Source: Clostridium sp. CAG:492 | GTDB lineage: Bacteria; Bacillota; Clostridia; TANB77; CAG-508 | Assembly: GCA_000434335.1 (NCBI GenBank) | Contig: FR878306.1 | Span: 290-8,915, forward strand | Length of the DNA: 8,626 bases | Reading direction: 5' to 3' | In this document: in pieces, positions 1-5,054 of the stretch | How the letters are laid out: the number at the start of each line of letters is the position of its first letter | Numbering within the stretch: the first letter of the stretch is position 1 | Program-made: the position numbers and the translations under genes | The notes under the pieces: model-generated | Database searches by the model: none | What the model was told of the DNA's origin: nothing | The model's input: the letters and a program-made list of their open reading frames with translations, nothing else

Positions 1-97
1 ATGATACATTATTTTCACAATAAAGTATCTTATTATCTACAAATGCTTTCGAACCATCTTTCTCATAATAAAATTTCGTCGGTAAGTCGATAATCAT
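1..97 (-). CDS. N-terminal fragment of an unidentified protein (cut by window edge)
   Basis: This is a minus-strand gene that starts with ATG at 97-95 and runs off the left edge with no stop, giving 32 residues beginning MIIDLPTKFYYEKDGSKAFV. The start is well supported: a perfect AAGGAGG lies at 105-111, seven bases upstream, and a near-consensus promoter lies at 144-172. I do not recognise the fragment. It shows no signal peptide or membrane segment, is mildly charged, and has a single Cys near residue 28. It is transcribed divergently from the DUF421 gene across a 200-base gap. Function cannot be assigned without the rest of the gene. Confidence 0.75.
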   Translation of the reverse strand, partial: MIIDLPTKFYYEKDGSKAFVDNKILYCENNVS

Positions 98-143
98 CTT
101 TAAACCTCCTTAAATAATTTGTGTTATTTCGTATATGTGTTTT

Positions 144-172
144 ATTTTAATTTACATATTTTTATTTGTCAA
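144..172 (-). promoter_or_regulatory. Promoter of the left-edge minus-strand gene
   Basis: Read on the minus strand, the -35 box is a perfect TTGACA (172-167). It is followed by a 17-base spacer and the -10 box TAAAAT (149-144), which matches TATAAT at five of six positions. Transcription would start near 137, giving a leader of about 40 nt to the ATG at 97. Two copies of ATTTCGTA on the plus strand (126-133 and 184-191) flank the promoter and might be operator half-sites; that part is inference. Confidence 0.7.
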
Positions 173-261
173 GAATACTATTCATTTCGTAAATATTTTA
201 ACATTTATTAATAATATCATTAAATAGAATAATATTATTTTTTATTGCAATACTAAACTCG

Positions 262-300
262 AAAGGAGTTTATGATTTTTATCATAAAAGTAAAATTATG
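262..300 (+). promoter_or_regulatory. Split ribosome binding site with hairpin spacer
   Basis: The only good Shine-Dalgarno before the DUF421 gene is AAAGGAG at 262-268, 29 bases before the ATG at 298, which is too far in linear form. The bases between include a perfect inverted repeat: TTTATGAT (269-276), loop TTTT (277-280), ATCATAAA (281-288). If the 20-nt hairpin folds, only nine bases (289-297) separate SD and ATG, a normal distance. A spacer hairpin of this kind is known for phage T4 gene 25. The stem has one G-C pair, so it is weak and may respond to temperature. A ten-codon leader ORF starting at 272 is an alternative reading. Confidence 0.5.
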
Positions 301-987
301 TTAATTTTAAAAATAATAGCTTTATCTACTGGCTCTATTGTAGTTTTATTTATTTTAACTAAAATAATGGGACAAAGAGAAATGTCTCAACTTAGTATTT
401 TTGACTATATTATTAGTATAACTATTGGTTCTATTGCTGCCGAAATGGCAACTTCTTTGGAGGATAATTTTGTAGAGCCTTTGGTTGCTATGATTGTTTA
501 TGCTGTTGTTACATTAATTATTGGAGTTCTTAACACTAGATTTGTTAAACTACGTCCTATATTTTCTGGAAGAACTCTTATTTTATATGATAATGGAACT
601 TTATTTAAAGAAAATTTTAAAAAGTCCAAAATTGATTTAAATGAATTTTTAGTTCAATGCAGAACAAGTGGATATTTTAATTTAAGTGATATAAAAACAG
701 CATTGCTTGAAGAAAATGGAAAAATAAGTTTTCTTCCAATGTCCGAAAAAAGGCCAGCTAATCCTAGTGATTTTAATATTCATCCAGCTGATGAAAATAT
801 TATTACTAATATTATTTTAGATGGCAAAATAATGGAAAAAAATTTATCTGAACTTGGGCGTGATAAATTGTGGCTTATGGAAGCTTTACAAAAACAAGGA
901 ATTACTAAGATTGACAATATCTTCCTAGCAACATTTAACAGTAGTGACCAATCTCTATCTGCATATTTAACAAATAAAAATATTTAA
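298..987 (+). CDS. DUF421 (YetF-like) membrane protein
   Basis: This 229-residue protein belongs to the DUF421/YetF family, widespread in Firmicutes and of unknown biochemical role. Three hydrophobic segments are visible near residues 3-22, 36-50 and 60-80, followed by a soluble, probably cytoplasmic C-terminal part. Family signatures are MGQREMSQL followed by FDY and ITIGSIAAE at residues 24-49, and R122-T-S-G-Y-F with DIKTALLEENGKIS at about 131-144. Length is normal for the family. The ATG at 298 fits the family's N-terminus; no in-frame ATG, GTG or TTG lies close upstream, and the Shine-Dalgarno is unusually distant (see the 262-300 entry). I found no convincing promoter in 181-261, which is almost pure A/T. 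No clear terminator follows, so some read-through toward ppaC is possible. It is divergent from the left-edge gene. Confidence 0.9.
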   Translation: MLILKIIALSTGSIVVLFILTKIMGQREMSQLSIFDYIISITIGSIAAEMATSLEDNFVEPLVAMIVYAVVTLIIGVLNTRFVKLRPIFSGRTLILYDNGTLFKENFKKSKIDLNEFLVQCRTSGYFNLSDIKTALLEENGKISFLPMSEKRPANPSDFNIHPADENIITNIILDGKIMEKNLSELGRDKLWLMEALQKQGITKIDNIFLATFNSSDQSLSAYLTNKNI

Positions 988-1050
988 CTAGAATTTTAAA
1001 TAGATTTAAACTGTAATAGCTGGAGTACACAAAAATCCGGTTTACTCAAG

Positions 1051-1066
1051 AAAAAGTGCACTTTTT
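1051..1066. repeat. 16-bp perfect palindrome in the DUF421-ppaC gap
   Basis: AAAAAGTGCACTTTTT is a perfect 16-bp palindrome. It could be a protein-binding site or a short stem with a TGCA loop. It lies in a noticeably less AT-rich part (about one-third G+C over 1021-1120) of the 217-base gap between the DUF421 gene and ppaC. As an RNA hairpin it is weak and its T-run is used up in the stem, so I do not call it a terminator. The function is unknown. Confidence 0.4.
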
Positions 1067-1141
1067 ATAATATCCTTGCAACGGCTTCAAAAAAAAACAA
1101 TTAACTACATCAAACGCGTCTTTTTTGTTTTATGTTAACTA

Positions 1142-1170
1142 TTGACTTTACTTCCATATTGTGGTAGAAT
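1142..1170 (+). promoter_or_regulatory. Promoter of ppaC
   Basis: TTGACT (1142-1147), a 17-base spacer and TAGAAT (1165-1170) each match the consensus boxes at five of six positions. Transcription would begin near 1177, giving a leader of about 28 nt that contains little more than the ribosome binding site. The TTG at 1142 is in frame with ppaC, but it is the start of the -35 box and not a start codon. Confidence 0.75.
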
Positions 1171-1204
1171 AAATATTGTGATTACACATGAAGGAGGAAT
1201 TAAA

Positions 1205-2131
1205 ATGGAATTAAATCAAACACTTATTTTTGGACACAAAAATCCAGATACAGACTCAATAATGTCATCTATGGTTATGGCAAATTTAGAAAATCAATTA
1301 GGAAACACTTCTAAGGCCGTTCGTCTTGGAAATATAAATAAAGAAACAGAATATGCAATTAATTATTTAGGTATTGAAGCACCTGAATTAATTTCAGATG
1401 TAACTGACGGTCAAAATGTTATATTAGTAGACCATAATGAATCAACACAAAGTGCTGGTAACATTTCAAATGCTATTATAAAAAAAGTTGTTGACCATCA
1501 TACAATGAACTTCGTTGCTCCATACCAATTATATTATAGAACAGAGCCAGTTGGATGTACTTCTACTGTTTTATATAAAATGTATAAAGAATATGATGTT
1601 CCTATTACAAAAACAATCGCTACAATGATGCTTAGCGCTATAATTTCAGATACTTTATTATTCAAATCACCAACATGTACAACTGAAGATAAAGCAATTG
1701 CTGAAAAATTAGGAAAAATAGCTGAAGTTGATGTTAATGTTTATGGAACAAATTTATTAAAAGCTGGTACTGATTTAAGTGATTATACACCAGAGCAAGT
1801 AATTAATATTGATAGTAAATTATTTGAAAAAGGTGGAAAGAAATTCAAAATTGCTCAAATTAACACAGCCGATATAGATAGCGTTTTCAAAAATAAAGTA
1901 TATTTCGAAGCAGCTATAAATAACGAAATAAAAAAAGATAACTTAGACTTGTACGTTTTTGCTGCTACTGATATATTAAATTCAAATTCAAAAATTATTT
2001 CATTAGGAAATGATTCTGGAATAGTTGAAAAAGCTTATGGTGTAACACTAGATGACCATACAGCAATGCTTGAAAATGTTGTTTCAAGAAAAAAACAAAT
2101 GCTACCAAAAATATTAGAAAATTTAGACTAA
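1205..2131 (+). CDS. ppaC: Manganese-dependent inorganic pyrophosphatase (family II, DHH)
   Basis: This 308-residue cytoplasmic enzyme hydrolyses pyrophosphate to two phosphates, pulling biosynthetic reactions forward. Family II PPases use Mn2+ or Co2+. The metal-site motifs are all present: GHKNPDTDS at residues 10-18 (H11, D15, D17), VDHNE at 75-79 (D76), VVDHH at 95-99 (H98) and D149. These line up with the H9, D13, D15, D75, H97 and D149 ligands known from the Bacillus subtilis enzyme. The C-terminal substrate-binding motif SRKKQ is at 294-298. Length is that of the compact type without inserted CBS or DRTGG regulatory domains. The start is ATG 1205, with AAGGAGG at 1191-1197 seven bases upstream. 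It has its own promoter at 1142-1170 and a strong terminator directly after the stop, so it is a single-gene unit. It converges with cca. Confidence 0.97.
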   Translation: MELNQTLIFGHKNPDTDSIMSSMVMANLENQLGNTSKAVRLGNINKETEYAINYLGIEAPELISDVTDGQNVILVDHNESTQSAGNISNAIIKKVVDHHTMNFVAPYQLYYRTEPVGCTSTVLYKMYKEYDVPITKTIATMMLSAIISDTLLFKSPTCTTEDKAIAEKLGKIAEVDVNVYGTNLLKAGTDLSDYTPEQVINIDSKLFEKGGKKFKIAQINTADIDSVFKNKVYFEAAINNEIKKDNLDLYVFAATDILNSNSKIISLGNDSGIVEKAYGVTLDDHTAMLENVVSRKKQMLPKILENLD

Positions 2132-2139
2132 AATATTTA

Positions 2140-2177
2140 ATCCCACGACATACTCAATTGTCGTGGGATATTTTTTT
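2140..2177 (+). terminator. Intrinsic terminator of ppaC, probably bidirectional
   Basis: The inverted repeat TCCCACGACA (2141-2150) / TGTCGTGGGA (2159-2168) forms a ten-bp, G-C-rich stem with an 8-base loop, followed by TA and seven T (2171-2177). It is the strongest terminator in the window. It lies nine bases after the ppaC stop and 20 bases past the end of cca. On the minus strand the hairpin is followed by ATTAAATATTTT, a poorer U-tract, so it may also stop cca transcription. Confidence 0.92.
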
Positions 2178-2187
2178 AATAATATAA

Positions 2188-3447
2188 TTATATTTCAATT
2201 TGCTTTTCATTATCATAAAAATCTTTCAAATAAGCGATTCTTTCTTGATGTATTCGGTCTTTTAATTTTTTGTTTGATGGTATGTTATATTTTTTCATTA
2301 CAGTTTCACCATTAACTTTTGTTAACACTTGTTTACCTAAATTAGCAAATCGTACTTTGTCTAGTCTTGTTCCTCTGCAATTTCGGTCTGATTCTACTAT
2401 TATTTCTAACCCCTCTAATCCTAATGGTGTTTTATTTATACGTTCAAAAAATTCTACCTGTTTGTTTGGTGTCATTTTATTAAAAATTCCTGCTTTCATA
2501 TGCTCTTTTGCAGATATCATTCCACATTTTATCCATGATGTTGGCATTTTTAATCTTTTACATAATTTTTTAACCTCTGCTACACCATTTTTATCATGAT
2601 TTATATGATGTGGATATTCACTTTTTGGTGTTACCCCCTTTCCTAAATCATGAACTAATGCTGAAAACCTTATTTTTTCATCTTTTGTTAGCTCTGTTGC
2701 TTTTTTTAATGCTAACATTGAATGATTATATGCATCGCCTTCTGGATGATATTTTTCTGGTTGAAGTGCGCCTATTAATTTATATATTTCAATAAAATGT
2801 ACATCTAATACATCTGCCCTTCTTAAATTATTAAAAAAGTTCTCTGGATAATCTGTATTAAGAGCTTTTCTTAGCTCTTCAAATACTCTTTCAGCAGATA
2901 ATAAATTTAGCTCTGGTTTTAATTCATTCATTAATTTTAATGTTTCTGGCTCTATTTCAAAATTGAATTTACTTGAAAATCTTGCTGCTCTGTACACTCG
3001 TAATGGATCTTCTTTAAAACAACTTGTTGTTGCTCTTATTATATGATTTTGTAAATCTTCTTTTCCGCCATATGGGTCGATTATTTCTCCAGTTATTACA
3101 TCTTGGGCCATTGAGTTTATTGTAATATCTCTTCTGCTTAAATCCTCTTCTATTGTAATACTTGAATTACAGGTTACTTCAAAATTTTTATGACCTGTTC
3201 CTGTTTTCTTTTCCGTTCTTGCTAATGCAAACTCTTTTCCATCTAAGTCAAATACTTCAAATGCTTTTCCTCTTTTAAAAGACTCTGGAAATAATTTTTC
3301 GAATTTCTCTGATGATATACCTGTTACACAATAATCTTCATCATGAGGAGGTTTGTTCATTAATTTATCTCTTACTGCACCTCCTACTAAATATAATTTG
3401 CCACCATTTTTTTCAATTATCTTTGCTATATCTATTATATTTCTCAT
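2188..3447 (-). CDS. cca: CCA-adding tRNA nucleotidyltransferase with HD domain (E. coli-type)
   Basis: This 419-residue enzyme builds or repairs the 3'-CCA end of tRNA from CTP and ATP. The N-terminal class II nucleotidyltransferase core shows LVGGAVRD (20-27), the catalytic carboxylates D36 and D38 in HDEDYCV, RRD (105-107), EDPLR (146-150) used for base selection, and ERVFEE (186-191). The C-terminal half carries an HD phosphohydrolase domain: H242 in NHSML, H266-D267 in LVHDLGKG, HHINH around 280-284 and a later D354. The order and spacing resemble the multifunctional Cca of Escherichia coli (about 412 residues), whose HD domain has 2',3'-cyclic phosphodiesterase and phosphatase activity, more than the Bacillus enzyme that lacks HD. 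The start ATG at 3447 has GAAAGG (3458-3463) ten bases upstream. It lies 84 bases downstream of dtd with no terminator between them, so co-transcription is likely. It ends at the shared ppaC terminator. Confidence 0.92.
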   Translation of the reverse strand: MRNIIDIAKIIEKNGGKLYLVGGAVRDKLMNKPPHDEDYCVTGISSEKFEKLFPESFKRGKAFEVFDLDGKEFALARTEKKTGTGHKNFEVTCNSSITIEEDLSRRDITINSMAQDVITGEIIDPYGGKEDLQNHIIRATTSCFKEDPLRVYRAARFSSKFNFEIEPETLKLMNELKPELNLLSAERVFEELRKALNTDYPENFFNNLRRADVLDVHFIEIYKLIGALQPEKYHPEGDAYNHSMLALKKATELTKDEKIRFSALVHDLGKGVTPKSEYPHHINHDKNGVAEVKKLCKRLKMPTSWIKCGMISAKEHMKAGIFNKMTPNKQVEFFERINKTPLGLEGLEIIVESDRNCRGTRLDKVRFANLGKQVLTKVNGETVMKKYNIPSNKKLKDRIHQERIAYLKDFYDNEKQIEI

Positions 3448-3531
3448 ATTTATAAAACCTTTCTAAATTATAATAATACCTACAATTTCTATTTAATTTT
3501 ATTTTTCTTTTATTAATTTACTTTAACTAAT

Positions 3532-3984
3532 CTAATTAATTTCTTCAGAGTCTAATATTATTGTTACTGGACCATCATTTAATAGCTCTACTTTCATATC
3601 TGCACCAAATACTCCAGATTGTATATTTCTTTCTAGCTCTTTGCTACACATCTTTTTAAAATATTCATATAATTTATTTGCTTTTTGAGGTTCACATGCC
3701 TCTGTAAAGCTTGGTCTATTACCACTTTTGCAATTTGCATATAAAGTAAATTGAGATATTATTAATATATCACCATTTATATCTTTTACTGATTTATTCA
3801 TCTTTTTATTTTCATCTTCGAATATTCGTAACTTACATATTTTTTTTACAAATTTATCTGCAATTTTTTCGTCATCATTTTTTCCAATTCCTAAAAAAAT
3901 TAATAAGCCTTTTTCTATCTTTCCTACAGTTTTTTCATCTACTTTTACTTGTGCATTTTTTACTCTTTGTACAACAATTTTCAT
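3532..3984 (-). CDS. dtd: D-aminoacyl-tRNA deacylase
   Basis: This 150-residue cytoplasmic homodimer removes D-amino acids (and glycine mischarged on tRNA-Ala) from tRNAs, a proofreading role in translation. It begins MKIVVQRV, the usual DTD N-terminus. The active-site strand SQFTLYA is at 77-83, GNRPSF at 88-93, FGADM at 126-130, and NDGPVTI at 136-142. The G138-P139 pair is the family's cross-subunit Gly-cisPro motif that excludes L-amino acids. Length is typical. A GGGAGG site (3991-3996) sits six bases before the ATG. cca follows 84 bases downstream on the same strand, so these two tRNA-maintenance genes are probably one unit. In many Firmicutes dtd sits next to relA instead. The upstream 60 bases are too A/T-rich to pick a promoter with confidence. 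Confidence 0.96.
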   Translation of the reverse strand: MKIVVQRVKNAQVKVDEKTVGKIEKGLLIFLGIGKNDDEKIADKFVKKICKLRIFEDENKKMNKSVKDINGDILIISQFTLYANCKSGNRPSFTEACEPQKANKLYEYFKKMCSKELERNIQSGVFGADMKVELLNDGPVTIILDSEEIN

Positions 3985-4044
3985 TTGTTACCTCCCTTTA
4001 TTTTATAGTAAATATATAATATTTTTATACAAAATGAAAAAATC

Positions 4045-4084
4045 AAAAATCATTGAATTTACAAATGTATTTTCAATGATTTTT
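4045..4084 (-). terminator. Intrinsic terminator after the zinc-ribbon gene; copy 1 of a repeated element
   Basis: AAAAATCATTGAA (4045-4057) pairs perfectly with TTCAATGATTTTT (4072-4084), a 13-bp stem with a 14-base loop holding a small inner TAC/GTA stem. The long A and T flanks let it work in both directions; on the minus strand it would end transcripts of the zinc-ribbon gene before dtd. Read on the minus strand it is 38/40 identical to the plus-strand hairpin at 6743-6782, and the similarity continues into a downstream GATTTT, so it is a repeated element rather than a unique terminator. Confidence 0.8.
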
Positions 4085-4089
4085 GCAAT

Positions 4090-4114
4090 ACAATATTATG
4101 TAAAATAATATTGT
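4090..4114. repeat. 10-bp perfect inverted repeat, second hairpin in the gap
   Basis: ACAATATTAT (4090-4099) and ATAATATTGT (4105-4114) are perfectly complementary around a five-base loop. In the direction of the zinc-ribbon gene this hairpin comes first, and the terminator hairpin at 4045-4084 follows five bases later. It could be an mRNA 3'-end stabiliser or part of a tandem terminator. It is nearly all A/T, so its stability as RNA is modest. Confidence 0.5.
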
Positions 4115-4151
4115 TCTTTGTAATTTTTTAATTAATTTCATCACTTATATA

Positions 4152-4895
4152 TTAATTGTTTGGTGGACTTTGTGAAGTGATTTTATCATCTTTTATTTTA
4201 AAAATTGAATATGTAGTATCTGGCTCTGGAGTAATTCCATAATATGAATTTACAATATTTTTTGTAATAATTGCTGTTGAAGCTATTATTAGTATTGCTA
4301 CTCCTATAAATCCTATAACACTTGCAACTGATAAAAAACAAAATCTTGTGAATTTTGCTAATGTAAGTACAACTGTTTTTGCGAATTTTAATAATGCTGT
4401 TGCTGTTTTATGCTCTTTTAATTTTTGATATTCTTGTTTTATTTCAATTAGTGCTAGTTCCTTTTTTTCTATAATAACAGGTAATAATAATTTTTTATCA
4501 TTTTTAATTACTGGTAATAAACTTTCTTTTTTATTTTCAATAATATTTTTGTTAGGTAATATTTCTAAACAATTTTTTTGCGTAATATTACTTTCCATAT
4601 TGGCAAACTCACCCCCGTTACTATTTTTTTCTTCTTTATAAATATTATCTTTAGTTTCTTTTTGGTTATCCTCCTCTTTATCTTTTGTGTACATTTTATT
4701 ATTTGTTGAATCACTATTTTCTATATATTCATAATTTATTTTTTTGCCACAATTACTGCAAAAATTATTTTTATATGATATTTTATTTCCACAATTACTG
4801 CAAAAATGCTTTTCTCGTACTAATTTACTACCACATTTTTTACAAAATTTGGCATTTAGATTTAATGATTCGTAGTTGCATTTTGTACACTTCAT
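4152..4895 (-). CDS. Double zinc-ribbon, single-pass membrane protein of unknown function
   Basis: This 247-residue protein is not recognised beyond its parts. The N-terminus carries two four-cysteine zinc ribbons: C3, C6, C18, C21 and C32, C35, C46, C49, each CxxC pair followed by G or N, as in zinc_ribbon_2/DUF4190-like proteins. A very polar Asn/Lys/Glu-rich linker spans about 55-105. Residues 121-151 hold an 11-residue repeat with LLPVI at 126-130 and 137-141 and a degenerate ELALI at 146-150. A basic stretch (154-182) precedes one membrane segment at about 185-211 and a short tail ending PPNN. Zinc ribbons are therefore probably cytoplasmic and the tail outside. The start is ATG 4895 with AAGGAG (4901-4906) five bases upstream. 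Terminators lie on both sides, so it is probably a single-gene unit. A sensing or scaffold role is possible but only inferred. Confidence 0.85.
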   Translation of the reverse strand: MKCTKCNYESLNLNAKFCKKCGSKLVREKHFCSNCGNKISYKNNFCSNCGKKINYEYIENSDSTNNKMYTKDKEEDNQKETKDNIYKEEKNSNGGEFANMESNITQKNCLEILPNKNIIENKKESLLPVIKNDKKLLLPVIIEKKELALIEIKQEYQKLKEHKTATALLKFAKTVVLTLAKFTRFCFLSVASVIGFIGVAILIIASTAIITKNIVNSYYGITPEPDTTYSIFKIKDDKITSQSPPNN

Positions 4896-4927
4896 ATAAT
4901 CTCCTTAATCTAAATACTTATAAAATA

Positions 4928-4956
4928 ATTATAACTCATTTTTTTTCAAAAATAAA
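4928..4956 (-). promoter_or_regulatory. Possible promoter of the zinc-ribbon gene
   Basis: On the minus strand a perfect TATAAT -10 box lies at 4933-4928. The hexamer 17 bases upstream is TTTATT (4956-4951), a weak -35. A better TTGAAA (4949-4944) is too close to this -10. The surroundings are highly A/T-rich, so the assignment is tentative. Confidence 0.3.
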
Positions 4957-5004
4957 TAGGTTTACGTGTATTTTTTATGTTTTATAAATTTTAGTTAATA
5001 TATC

Positions 5005-5038
5005 ACAAAAAGATGACAACATAATGTCATCTTTTTGT
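5005..5038 (-). terminator. Intrinsic terminator of the polysaccharide deacetylase gene
   Basis: ACAAAAAGATGACA (5005-5018) pairs perfectly with TGTCATCTTTTTGT (5025-5038), a 14-bp stem with a six-base loop. It begins 16 bases past the deacetylase stop codon. The A-run on the plus strand gives a T-run at the 3' side on the minus strand. The arrangement is nearly symmetric, so it could work in both directions. Confidence 0.85.
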
Positions 5039-5054
5039 AATATATTTATAATTA

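Noticed and set aside
228..239. AATAATATTATT palindrome upstream of the DUF421 gene
   Set aside because: Twelve bases of pure A/T in a nearly pure A/T spacer are expected by chance.
1051..1075. Palindrome AAAAAGTGCACTTTTT as a terminator for the DUF421 gene
   Set aside because: The stem is mostly A-T, the T-run is consumed by pairing, and it is followed by ATAATATCC, not U-rich sequence.
1142..1204. Upstream in-frame TTG start for ppaC
   Set aside because: The TTG is part of the -35 box and the extension crosses the promoter; ATG 1205 has a perfect SD and gives the normal family length.
2270..2795. Two plus-strand open frames opposite cca
   Set aside because: They have no ribosome binding sites and low-complexity products, and they fully overlap conserved cca codons.
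3467..3472. TATAAT on the minus strand between dtd and cca as a cca promoter
   Set aside because: There is no -35 at a proper distance, and the predicted start would fall inside or beside the cca ribosome binding site.
4685..4987. 100-codon plus-strand open frame opposite the zinc-ribbon gene
   Set aside because: The product is Tyr/Phe/His/Asn-rich, as expected from the complement of a Lys/Asn-rich gene, and it runs through the zinc-ribbon gene's start and ribosome binding site.
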